A stretch of 64,000 bases of DNA from Ophiosphaerella korrae (lineage: Eukaryota; Ascomycota; Dothideomycetes; Pleosporales; Phaeosphaeriaceae). Shown piece after piece: positions 21,746 to 33,642 of the stretch. The stretch is taken from contig JALNQF010000085.1 in NCBI GenBank assembly GCA_028456385.1, positions 115,282 through 179,281 of the forward strand, given 5' to 3'. The position numbers and the translations under genes are program-made. The number at the start of each line of letters is the position of its first letter. Within the stretch, counting starts at the first letter, position 1. The notes beneath the pieces are model-generated. The model ran no database searches and was not told where the DNA came from. It saw only the letters and a program-made list of their open reading frames with translations.

Positions 21746-24700
21746 ATGGCTGTTAATTCGGCTAATGGCCAACCCCAGACGGATGAAACATCTCGAATTC
21801 TAGAATGGTACTCGAGGCTGTACAGTCGCCGTGTTGACCTTGTAGGCGACTTCGCGGGCAGTGAGCGATTTCTCGTCCACGGCGAATCAATACTCCTGCA
21901 ATGCTTTAATGACAGCCATCTCGACTTCGACCCTGGTTTTCAGTTACTGCATGCTGCTTATGCAGTTGAGAAATTCCTACATGGCCTCGTGTCTCGGCGA
22001 TGTAACTTCCATATCGCTTTCTTCGATGATTATCAAGACCTCTGTGTGCCACAAGAGGCGTCACCAGCGACCAAGGAGAAGTACCTTCTTGCACGAGTAG
22101 CTATCATTCGCCATCTTCAGGTCAATCTTCAAACCGTCCATCCGTACATCGAAGTCTTCCAATTCTCTTCGGTATTCTCAGATGACTTTGCTGAGTATCT
22201 GAAAACTACCGATCTTTATTTTGTGTTATGCCATGACGGCGCTTCGGTCACGGATCTCCGAAAACGAGCCATCCTACAAAACGACTTGGCCTCCCTTCAA
22301 GAAGAGGACAACGCCGTTACAGAACGTCAAAAGACATATAAATCGTCTTATCGAACCCTGATCTACGGTTTGATGCAGCGAGGTTACAATACCGCGTTGG
22401 TAAATGGACTAGAATGGCAAGACACCAAAATCATAACTACAGTTCTGGAGCATTCTCGTGCTTTGAATATTGTCATTTCCCCTACCGTAAGTGAAAAACA
22501 TGGTTTAGCACCAGTTTGAAGGCATGTGTCTCGATCACTTGACTAACTGCGATCGCAGACGAACCTTTCAGAGACCAAAACCAACGATATCAACCCAGAT
22601 CATTTACGAAAGGCCATTGAAGTCATTACAGAGTCATGTGAAGAAACGTTGACTGAAAGAGAATACCTAACAGTGCTTGTTGCCTCAAGAGGTCCTTTTC
22701 TGGACAATACAAATGGCTTGACCACTGCTTTGCTTTGCCAAACGGCTTTACTCGCAGAAGTGAGTCTCGCCGATCGTCTCCTCGATTCGCAAAAAGCTTC
22801 GCAGGAGATGCAAGACTTCGTCGTCAAGTTCTCCCAGGAGGCAAGAAGATTAGTCAATTCGGTTGCATGGCGTAATGAGTTCGCAGCAAGGCAAACTACC
22901 TGTGATATTGCTGATCTTATAGATGGGCGACTTCTTGCTTATTGTCTACAGTTTCCATCTAGAACTGAACGTTTTGACCTACTAGAAGAAGCTGCAGAAA
23001 CTCTAAGTGGTCGGGATTTTGATGAATTTGCAGAGAAGTCTCCGCCTACCGCGGACGAAAGTAACGAAACAAAGGCAACACCATACGCGCTGTTGCCTTT
23101 CTCTGATAGCGTCTTTGACGAACATCTCAAGCCCATCCACCTGAATGTGGGCCGATCCGGGGGAAAAACGGATCCTACTTCGGCAAGTATCTTTCGAGAG
23201 GTGTCTCATTGGCACAATGCGAAACGACCCATAGAGCAAAAGTCGAAGAATCAGTTGGAGAAAGACCCAAAGATAGCGAAAAAAGCCCTTCGCCGAAACC
23301 AGTTCTTCATGGCTGAAATGACTTCATATGCAGCCAGCCTAACTAATGCTGTTGGAAAAGTACTCGATCCAGAGGTCATCACTATGGGTGACAAGGTTTC
23401 AAAATTACCAGCCTCGAAGGTTGAGAATACCAGGCCTAAGCAGCAATCGAGGCAGAGCAGCAAAAACATTAACGCTTCGAAGCAAGCAATGTTAGCTGAC
23501 ATTGCAGCAAGTTCCAAACGCAAGGACGAAGAGAATGCCAAACAACTCTACCAAGCCTGGGGTGTGTACTGTGAAGGATTAGAGAAGCAAACCGATCTCG
23601 CCTCCCGCTACAATAAGGCAAGGCAGTACCTGAACGGCCTCAACAACGAATTCAAGCGAAAAACTTTAGCACCAGAGGTACGCCTCTATATGCTTAACGT
23701 ATTATTGGAGATGTGGATCAACATCTGCCGCAAAGGTGAAGAGGACAATGGCATTTATATTGCAGCCCTCATATTCGACACCGTCAGGTCATTTTGCAGT
23801 CTTTCTGCTGTGACGAAAACTATATCTGCTTGTCTCAAGAAAACCGTAGTGGAACTACAACTTCCGCCACTGCAAACCCCTGCGGCAGAAGGAGATCGAA
23901 AACTGCCATTTCAGTTCGTGTTAAATCAGGACATAGAACTACCAGATCTTGCCTTGAATCTATCCCCAGAGCACTTCCAACTGCTCCATTGTGGACCCTA
24001 CTTCGACCGAACCATGGACTCTGCGCCAGATCCGCGTGTGCCATTCGAACCTGATGCATGGCAAAGGCGCGTGTTGGATGAGATCGATGCTCGTCGCAGC
24101 CTCCTTGTGATCGCTCCTACGTCTGCAGGCAAAACCTTCATCTCATTCTATGCAATGAAGCAGGTTTTAGAATCCAACAACGACGATGTTCTTGTCTACG
24201 TTGCTCCTACTAAAGCGCTGGTCAACCAGATCGCTGCAGAAGTTCAAGCTCGTTTCTCCAAGAATTACAAGTACAGTAATTCGGTTTGGGGTATCCATAC
24301 TCGCGACTACCGTATCAACAACCCCACAGGATGCCAGATCCTAGTCACTGTGCCACACATCCTGCAAATCATGCTGCTTGCTCCCAGCCATGCGAAGAGT
24401 TGGTCAGAGCGCGTAAAATGGATTATTTTTGATGAGGTTCATTGTATTGGACAGGCAGAAGATGGCTTAATCTGGGAACAATTGTTACTCATGGCTCCTT
24501 GCCCGATCATCGCGCTCTCTGCGACGATAGGCAATGCCGAAGCTTTCAACGATTGGCTTGCCTCAACACAAAAGGCTGCAGGACATGAGCTTGTCATGGT
24601 CCAGCACCCACACCGTTATTCTGATCTCCGGAAATTTGTCTATACCCCTCCTACACGTCCAGACGCTTCTGACTATCTTCCCCTGCCTACACAGCGTGCG

Positions 24701-27187
24701 TTTGCTCAACTCGGACTGACTGAACATGGAAATTTTGCCTTTTTGCACCCAGTGGCAAGCTTGACGAATCGTGCTCGAGGGTTGCCATCTGATCTTACAC
24801 TTGAGGCACGCGACTGCTTCACTCTCTGGCAGAGCATGTCAAAGCATCAGACTCCCCAGTTTCCATTGGACAAATCTTTGGATCCTTCAGTAATTCTACC
24901 TCCTGTAATCAAAAAAGCCGATATCATCAACTGGCAAGCTTCACTTAAGCCGGTGCTTTCGAAATGGTTGGCTGATGATTCGTCACCGTTTGAAAATGTC
25001 CGCAAGGATCTTAGTAAGTCCCTATTAGGCCTTGCACTACAGCCAACACAGGGCGCCGTTGAAGATGACGATTCCGAGATCGACGAAATGGAACTCAAAC
25101 ATGACGTCGGAAGCATATTGCCACTGTTAGCAGATCTCCAGCGACAAGACGCGCTCCCGGGCATTATTTTCAACTATGACAGAGCTATGTGTGAGAGAAT
25201 GTGCCAGACACTCATGAAGCAACTCACGGAGGCAGAGGCTTCCTGGAAAGAAACTAGTCCAAAATGGAAGGACAAGTTACGCGAGTGGGACGAATGGAAG
25301 AAAGAAATGGCAAGGCGAGAGAAGCAGGGCGTTCGTGGTGCAAACAAGGGCATGACCAAACAGGACCAGATGAGAGAGGCGGCCAGTCAAGAAGTCAGCG
25401 CGTTTGCATCATTCAAACCCGAAAAGCCTCTTGATGGCTTTCATTTCGCAGACAACAAAAAGCTATCGCAGGAAGAGCTTGAAGACTTTGCATATCAAAT
25501 GCGTCGCCGTGGAGTCGAAGAGTGGTTGATCGATGGTCTTCGACGAGGTATTGGCGTTCATCACGCAGGTATGAACCGCAAGTACAGATATTGCGTAGAG
25601 ATGCTTTTCCGACGAGGCTACTTGCGCGTTATCATTGCGACAGGAACCCTTGCTCTTGGTATCAATATGCCTTGCAAAACTGTAGTCTTCTCTGGAGACT
25701 CAGTTTTCCTAACTGCACTCAATTTCCGCCAGGCCGCGGGTCGTGCTGGTCGTCGAGGCTTCGATATGCTGGGTAACGTTGTCTTCCATGGAGTATCACT
25801 GAGTAAAGTGCACAAACTGATCAGCTCTCGGTTACCGGACTTGAATGGCCATTTTCCAATTACCACCACACTCGTCTTGCGTTTATTTACGTTGTTGCAC
25901 TCATCGGATAATTCTCGATTTGCTGTCCGGTCTGTTAATGCGTTGCTCTCGCAGCCTCGATTGTATCTGGGCGGCGAAGAAGCGAAGATGACAGTGCTCC
26001 ACCATTTGCGATTTTCGATTGAGTATTTGCGTAGACAACACCTACTCGACGCGCAGGGTGTTCCACTCAACTTCGCAGGTGCAGTCAGCCATCTGTACTT
26101 TACCGAAAATTCGTCATTCGCCTTCCACGCCCTGCTCAAGGACGGCTATTTTCACCAGCTTTGTGCTAAGTTTGCCACGAATCAGGAGTTGGTGTTACGT
26201 GAGCTGATGCTCACCATGTCACATCTGTTTGGTCGACAGTACTGTAGGCAGGCAGACAAGGAATATGCACAAGAAGCTGCGAAACGTAGCCCATCGATCG
26301 TGTTCTTACCTGCCATGCCGGAGCAAGCTGCAGAAATCTTGCGGCGTCACAATAAGTCTACATTAGATATATTCACTGCCTATGTCCAAACTTTTGTGGA
26401 TCAGCATGTCAAACATCCGGATAATACTCTCCCTTTGACCGCAGTCAAGATTGGGGCCGATTCCTCTAAGCTCATACAAGGAGGACGCAAGGCGTCTCTG
26501 AAGGCTAGATCCTCGTTTGTCGCGCTCTCTGGACATGATGACAACTTTGAGTCTATTCATGACCTCTGCACGACGAGTCGCTCTGGCGTTTTCCTCGAAG
26601 AAGCAGTTGTACCACACGTAGGATTATATCCAGAGGACTCCGAATTGCCGCTCAATGCCTACCTCTACGACTACTTCAACCACTCTAACCCAAGTGCACT
26701 CATCACAGCCAATAGAATCCGACGCGGAGACATCTGGTTCGTGCTTAATGACTTCAGCATGGTGCTAGCCACAATCGTCACATCACTCTCCAACTTCATG
26801 AACCTCGGCACAGAATCAGAGCTCGACTTCATCGACGTGCGTGGCGGCGGCGACGAAGCCGAAGAAGACCGCGAAGACAAATTCCTGCCCAACGAAGCCG
26901 CCTCCGAAACCACCAATCTCTCAGGCACCACACTCAATTCGGGCGGCGTACAAGCCAAACAAGACTTCCCCATCCAAGTGAAGAAGAAAAAGGCCAAGGT
27001 TATGGACTCGTGGGATGACGAGGACGACGAGGAGGAAGAAGAAGAACAGGAAGAGGACTGGGATGCCGACGAGGCAGACCTGGAGCCGCCGGCCTGGGAG
27101 GAGGGCGCGGGCTTGCTCAATGTGCTGAAGGCGTTCAAGGCCCTCAAGGAGGACTTCGACACTAAGTTTAGGATGATGTGGGCTTAG
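21746..27187 (+). CDS. DDX60-like / Ski2-like DExD/H-box RNA helicase
   Basis: Exons 21746-22486 and 22559-27187 (72-bp phase-0 intron) give 1789 aa, close to animal DDX60. Motifs in order: Walker A APTSAGKT (about 764), APTKALVNQ, DEVH box FDEVHCIG (about 872), SAT in LSATIGN (about 899), GTLALGINMP (about 1276) and QAAGRAGRRGFD (about 1305), the Ski2-type motif VI. A long N-terminal region of about 700 residues without recognisable motifs precedes the core, as in DDX60. The C-terminus has a very acidic stretch of Asp/Glu near 1730-1760. By family it should unwind or remodel RNA in the cytoplasm. Animal DDX60 supports antiviral sensing and ribosome-linked RNA decay, but the fungal role is unknown. 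Confidence 0.9.
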
Positions 27188-27972
27188 ATATAGGTGTGCT
27201 GGAGTATTGGCAAATTGACCATGTCCGTAGAGCTTAGATTGGTGGAAAATAAATATAGCGAATCGGAGGCTTTGTGCTTCATATTTATCAGCTGCTTTTC
27301 GGTGTTGACAAACGGGTTAGAAGGTATCTGGTATCACTCGGTTGTTGGGTTTCGTAAGGTAGGTTGTGCGTGCTCAAGTGGAATCCCGGCCACCCTATCA
27401 ACTCATCCCAACCATGCACGCACCCACAAGTTTCACAGCACTCATCGCACGAAAATACTCATACATCTTAATTATGCATTACCGCCATGGTCGCTTACTA
27501 CCCAACAGCGACCCAGTCTATTTAAATGCTAAAATGCAGCCACCAAACACCGGTGATCGATCTCGTCGTGCATGCTAATGATGCTTTCTTTCCATGCCCT
27601 TTTTTGAGTAGAATTCATCGTAACACCAGGGTGCCAAAGCAAGGGGAAACGGAAGGACCCTCGGGACATGACAATTACAACGGAATAAAATGAAAAATGT
27701 GTGAACCGGCTTGGGTCGTGTATGTGTGTGATGGAGATGGTGAGGGAGAGCTGGTTGGGGAGTGAGGCTCTAGCTTGCGGGGTGGGGATCATGGGAGAGA
27801 AGTCGTGGGGAGCGTGGAGGCGAAGAGTTGAGGGTGATGGGTTCGGGAGGGTGAAGAGCTGTGCGTGATGTGGGGCTTGGACCTGTGGGGGTCTCTGGAA
27901 GCTGCGGATTCGTCGCCGAATCATCTGTCCTCTCTGTATGCTAGAACCCACCGGCTGCGTGCACCCATTCGT
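27188..27972. other. Gene-free stretch between convergent helicase and elongase genes
   Basis: About 0.8 kb of 3' flank on both sides. The longest frame (27529-27951, minus) has biased composition and no domain. I see no repeat or RNA gene. Confidence 0.45.
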
Positions 27973-29132
27973 TTAAGCCTTCCGGCTCCTAGTAGCACGT
28001 CCGTTCGGTGTTCCGTTGGGGCTTGCACCTGTCGCGACACCATTAGCAAACTGCTGGCCAACTCTGCTTGTAGAGAGACGCCTGCGGGCTTCACCAACCG
28101 TCGGTACCTTCTCATCCTTCATTTCCACCAACGCGCTTGTAGCCCTGCGACGGCCCTTGGGCACTGGCTTCTTGTACGTGGCGAAATAGAAGGCGAGGAA
28201 GAGGAACAGGTACGACGTGATGATGCAGATTCCGGCAATGGCAGCAAACTCTTCACCAGCACATTTTCCCATATTAGGCATATGGGGCCAATAGGTGCTA
28301 GTGAAGTAGGTGTATGACGCGAAGTAGATGAAGCCTAGGTATTTGTTAGCAGTTAGCAGTATCCAGTGTCATGGAGGTGCCATACCAAGATCGAGAACGA
28401 ATTGGGTGATCTGGCCAACGGTGATGTACTTCTTCCACCAGATGCGGATGCCACGGGCACTCTGGAAGTAGTACCAGTACATGACGACGTGGACGCCCAA
28501 GTTGAGGGTGATGACGGGCCACGAGACAGGGGTGTGGCCAATGAGTTGGGTGTAGCAAAGCATGGCGGTCGCACCATGGTGATAGGTGTGGAGGAAGGCT
28601 GTTGCAGGTTAGCAAACTTGTAGCCTTCTAATTAGAGGTTGAACATACTAAGGGGCTTCTTCTTGAGGAATAGGAAGCAGGTGTCGATTAGCTCAAGAAA
28701 CTTGGTGAGGTAGTTCAGATAGTAGAGGATAACAAGCTTGTCCGTCCAGCCGCCTTCATGGTCGCAGATGGCGAACAAAAGGCCTTTCCGTGCGACGGTA
28801 GGAATCAGTTGTTCGGCGAACAGGGCCAAAAGCATAAAGCTAATGGCGGTCAAATAGAAATTGTGCACTTTAAACAGGAAGTTTAGCTTGAACGCCTCGC
28901 GTTCGCGCATTAGCTCTCGTCCACCAAAGATTATAACATAGTACGTGAGAAGGGTGGCAGCGCAGATCTTGAAGGTGGAGAGAGGTGTCTCGCCGGGGAC
29001 GAAGCGAAAATCTTGGGGCTTGTAGCCTACGATGGGCTCAAACGCTGCTTCGAAGATGGGCCATAGCTCGAGGCCAAAGGGACGGTCGAGCGACGGGACG
29101 CCATAGTTGATCCAAGAGGGAAGTTTCTCCAT
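27973..29132 (-). CDS. Fatty acid elongase (ELO family)
   Basis: Exons 29132-28649, 28598-28386 and 28334-27973 (introns 50 and 51 bp, both phase 1) give 352 aa. The ELO hallmark HTYHHG (His 165, 168, 169; HxxHH box) directly follows the first splice in [14 protein letters not shown]. Other family signatures are [16 protein letters not shown] and a [10 protein letters not shown] stretch. Several hydrophobic helices fit an ER-membrane condensing enzyme (3-ketoacyl-CoA synthase) that extends long-chain acyl-CoAs for sphingolipids. The basic, Ser/Gly-rich C-terminal tail is typical. I cannot assign it to the Elo2 or Elo3 branch by eye. Confidence 0.93.
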
Positions 29133-30149
29133 TGTGCGCGGTAGACCGGTTCGGAGGCGAGGCAGATGTGGTGGTTGAGGTTGAACTCCAACGGCCGGAA
29201 CGCGACTTCTAAAAATGTAGCTAAGAAAAGGATGGCAGCAATGGCCCAAGGAGCGACAAGAGAAGAAGGATGAAGAGAAGAACAAAGCAACCCCTCTGCA
29301 GCACAAGAGGACAAAGTGATTAAACTAATAACCTGTCGACTGTGGGTGGAAGTGCTCGTGGCTGGGTTTTTGATGGGCTGCAATGATTTTCTGGATGAGC
29401 CGGAAAGGAGGTCGGAAATGAAGGCCTCCAGCGCCCGCGCCTTCCGCACGCACGCCGCTGCTTGCTAGCAATTACGACAGAGCGCAGGCCGAGGCGGCGG
29501 GAAGTGTTGTGATTGGCTGTACTACTGCACGCCTACTCACGTCTTCCTCCTTTTGCCAGAGTTTGCGCCGCTTGCTGACCTGAAAGTGCCAAGTCTGAGA
29601 TGCTTTCTTACATGCAGCCTTGCCTGCGCCGGGGTGTGCGCGTCGGATTGTAGAGAAAAGCTGCTGCGCTGCGTGTGCCATCTTCCAATGACGCAGCAGT
29701 CAGCATACGACATGTGAAAGTCAAACGGCAGTGCAGAAACAAATGCCTCTGATCTTGCCCTCGCCAGATTGGGCAATCGCCGATTTATAAGGAAGTTGTT
29801 ACTGGATATCTTGGCGTCCGAGAGCCGAGGCCGATCATCACATGCCTCGACTCCACGTTGCTGAGCAACACATTCACTAGATGCCATGGGAAAGGGAGAG
29901 TCTTTACATTCCGAGTCTATTACGGTCAAGGAAAGCCTGGTTTACTCATCCTCTTGAGCCACCGCCACCCCAGAACACCAGCAGAAAAATCCCTCCACTT
30001 TTGAGGAGCTAAGAAAGCCGCTCACAATTGCTCTACCAATGGAAAAACCGTACACTGTCGCAGCAGCGACCGTCCTTTCCAACATTACGGTGACAAAGAG
30101 AAACAAGAAACCTATATGCCGCCAAGTGTCAAGCCCCTGAAAGAATGAT
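29133..30149. other. Elongase upstream region
   Basis: About 1 kb between the elongase start and the stop codon of the RTS1 gene, both on the minus strand. A CCAAT box read on the minus strand (ATTGG at 29512-29516) lies about 380 bp upstream of the elongase ATG. Minus-strand frames at 29472-29929 have no domain. Confidence 0.4.
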
Positions 30150-32812
30150 TTACGTGACACGGGTGATGGTAGAGCCGGAGTTTGCTCGCACCCTGCCCAT
30201 CGGCGCCCCGGTACGTGGAGAAACAACGTTACTGCCAGCAGAGCCAGGTCGATGGCCACTGTTACTACGCGGTCGGCCAGACGAGCGCCGCGTAGTTGAT
30301 GATGCATGATGCTCCACTTGCTGTGTATGATGCCGGCGCTGCAAAGGCGCAAGCAAAGACGAGTCAGATCCGCCTGATCCTAAATGCAGTTCTTGAACAG
30401 AAATAAGAGAAAGAGACCTAGAAATCTAGGGATAGAATTAAGAGTACATCGATTCGGCCATAGAAGATTGCTCGTCCTAAAAATTCTAGGGACTTGAGAA
30501 TCAACGTACCGAGGTCTGGCTGCTCTGTCGCTCATACTCCTTCGGCCGTCTTTCTCGTGACGCATCGTCTTGGAGTCGAAGGTTCTCTAGTCGTCCTTGA
30601 CTCAGCGGGTCTGAGTCATCCATGCGCATCGGCGAAGCTGCCGTTGCCGCATTCAAGGCTGGCTTCTCCACCTTTCCGTTCTGGCGAGCTTCAGCAAGCT
30701 TCGCCAGCTTGTCCCAACGATCTTGTCGACTCTGCTGTCTTTGGCCCGCGTTGTTCTGTGACTCTGCGTAGTCGTGCGAGCAGTCATCAAAAAGCTGTGG
30801 GTTGACTTCCATGAACAGTTTCATCGCGTTGTATACCATACCGTGGATAGTTCTACACGAAAAATCAGTCACTGCCCCAACAAATGACACCAGCTGTAGC
30901 TTACCTGTTCCAATGCCCCTTGGAGTTTTCGTACAAGGGAGCAAACATGATCGGTAGAATGACTTCGACATTGTCACTGACAAGATTACAAAAGTATTCG
31001 TTGTTCCAGAAGTAAAGCGCCCGCTCGGCGACCTGGAAGTGAGGACTGGCGACCGACTTCGACAACTGGTTGAAAAGCGGCTCTTGGACCTTTGCAAATT
31101 CGGCAGGGTCCATGACCTCAAAAATATCCTCCACTTCGTTCAAGAACATGACCTCTTTTGTGCTATTCACTTTCGGCCAATAACGCAAAAGACCAAGCAC
31201 AACCTGTGTTCATTAGCGTGGCCTTTGTGTTTAGGTGTTGAGCGTACCTCTTCTGTCAATGCAGCATCCTTCTCCAAAAATTGTACAATGCAATACGCCA
31301 ATTGTGGGTGGTACATGCTTAGGCTCTTGACTTTATGCAGAGGAATGAGCACTCTGGTCAAGAAAAGCTTATGCTCCTCCTTCAAAGGCAGTGCAAAGCC
31401 ATTGATAATGGAGCCGAGAATTTCAAGGAGCTCGGCGATGCCGTTGAATCGTTCCGTCTCGTAGATGAATTGGAAAAAGACGTTGTTGATAGAACGGCGA
31501 ATGTATGAACGAAGGTTTAGGAATTTGCCATATATGCGATGAAGAGTAGTCTTGAGGAAGTCGCGTTCCCGTGGATCTTCCGAGTCGAACAATTCCAGAA
31601 GCTAAGATAGTTAGTAAGATTATATTATTGCGAAGCCTTTGCAATCACTTACGTTTAGCACAAAGCTATGATCTATATATGCCTTGGCAATATTGGTGTT
31701 GAAATCTTGACTTTCTATGAAGCGAAGGAAGAACTCGTACACCACCTGAATGTGGGGCCATGCGACTTCGAGAACTGGCTCATCTTCTTCGGGATCAAAA
31801 GCTTCGCCTTGAGGATTCATCGGAGGCGGAATGGGACGGAACAAATTCTTGGCGAACATCTCGACCACTCGGGGATACATCTTCTCCGTGATGACTTGGC
31901 GGTTGTTGGCAACATAATCAAGCAATTCGTGCAGAGCCAGGCGTTTGATCTCCTTGGACTTCATATCACCACTTGCATCATTGAAGTCGAAGATGATGTT
32001 ACACTGGTCAATCTTCTGCATGAACAGCTCTTCTCGCTTGCCTGGTGGGACTTCGTGAAACCCTGGTAGCTTCTCCAGTTCGCGCTGGCGTTGGTCCGAA
32101 ATGTCGAAGCGTGAAGAGTGCTGCCTCTTCGGCGTCCTTATGCCCTCAATATTGTCCTTTGGTGTCGCTTGGAGGCGGTCGAAAATGAGCGACTTCTGGC
32201 CAGCTTTGGGGGGCGCAAGATCACCGGGCATCGTCTCGGCTGCACCTGGGGGGGGAATGTGCTACAGGAGTGGATTAGCATTTTGCGGTGCTTGCCACAG
32301 AGAATTGTCTACATACCGGAGCGCTTGGGCTGATGACGAGGCTAGGTGCAAGTGGCTGACCCAGCCTAGAGGGTGTCCCTGGCCCCGAGATGCCAGCATT
32401 ACCAGTATTGTTGGAGCCCATCAAGCCCTGCTGCCCGCCAAATTGGGGCGCACCTCCAATTGCGTTGGAGGCCCCCGGCGCGCCTGGCTGTAATGAGGCG
32501 GCGCCAGGTTGGGCGCCGTCGACGACAGGTTGGATCTTGCTACGCGCATCGGCAAGCTGTGTCTGTGACGAGGTGGGAGTGGGCTGAGCAGAGTTGGAGG
32601 GCGAGTTGGAGGCGCCTTGGGAGGGAGAGGCGGTGCCGGAGGAGGGGTCTTTCTTCTTAGAAGCCTGTTTGCCCTCCTTAGCCCGTGAGAGCTGTTCATG
32701 CTAACCATGTTAGCTTCTGCGCACGACGAGGGGTAGGGCAGTGGACGGCAAGGGAGTGAGTGGGCAGGAGAGATGTCTGGGGACTTACAACCCTTTGCCT
32801 GAGGCCTTTCAT
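30150..32812 (-). CDS. RTS1: PP2A B56-type regulatory subunit
   Basis: Seven exons: 32812-32789, 32700-32317, 32261-31653, 31601-31248, 31203-30905, 30852-30510 and 30338-30150, giving 733 aa with all phases closing. The first exon encodes only MKGLRQRV, the conserved start of the family, and would be missed by simple gene finding. Residues 9-150 are low-complexity. The B56 HEAT-repeat core spans about 175-590 ([79 protein letters not shown]). It directs protein phosphatase 2A to substrates in cell-cycle and stress control. The last exon (residues 672-733) is a basic Arg/Ser-rich tail. Reading through its 171-bp intron would end the protein three codons later instead. Confidence 0.93.
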
Positions 32813-33642
32813 GGCTGCGACCGGCGCAAATGCACGTCGGGCGGTGCGGAGGTGTTGCGGAGGGAGGGAAAGGGACCGCGGTGTGGGCTGCCGTCAAGGC
32901 GTGCGTGGTGATGATGTCGCAACTCAGCGGCGCCAATGCAAGAAGACGAGGCTATGCGCACACACAATACTTGGGCGACGAAGAGTGTTGGGGTCAGATC
33001 GACATGGGAGATTGACGCGTGCCGTGACAGATGGTGGTTCGCTAGTGCTGGAGGTCTGGACGAGTGCACGGGAGCGGGAGAGGGAGGCGCTCGCGAGGGG
33101 AGGGGGTTAGACGGCAGCTGGTGCCCGAGCAGCAGCCAAGGGACGCACTCGAGAGGTGAATATAGGAGGGGGCGGTGTGCTGCGAGTATTGAGGAGGAGA
33201 AGAAGGAGGAGGATGCGAGTAAGTAGAACGTTTTGACGTGCCAGCTCAGGGCCTCACTCGGGCAGCGTGATGGCGGCGATGGTGCTAGTTAGTCGAGCGT
33301 CTCACAGACACATTTGCACTAGCCTTTCCGGTAGCGAGGGAGCAGCATGCGCCCGTGCCCTTGGTAGAGCACCCCCCGCCGATGTGATCAAGAGGCGTCC
33401 GATTGCAACGGCGGTGCGGCTGTGACGAGACATGGCGGGGCAGGCCAGAGCCCGAGGGTTACAGATAGAGGGTGCCCAGGAGCCGTATGGCATGGCCGCC
33501 CGTGACTCTGCGCGGCATACCAGCCTGCCCTCGTCCGAAGCGACCTCAGGTTATCATTGTCAGATCCCTGCATTATCGTAGAGCGACGAAGCCGTCACCG
33601 CCTGCATTCACAATTTTGTGCCCGTAACTGTACTTGGCCGCC
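32813..33642. promoter_or_regulatory. Divergent promoter region of RTS1 and TFC1
   Basis: An 830-bp region between two head-to-head genes. It should hold both promoters. No binding site could be named with confidence. Confidence 0.5.

Noticed and set aside
29472..30352. Minus-strand frames between the elongase and RTS1
   Set aside because: The part above 30150 overlaps the true last exon of RTS1 in another frame. The rest shows no domain.
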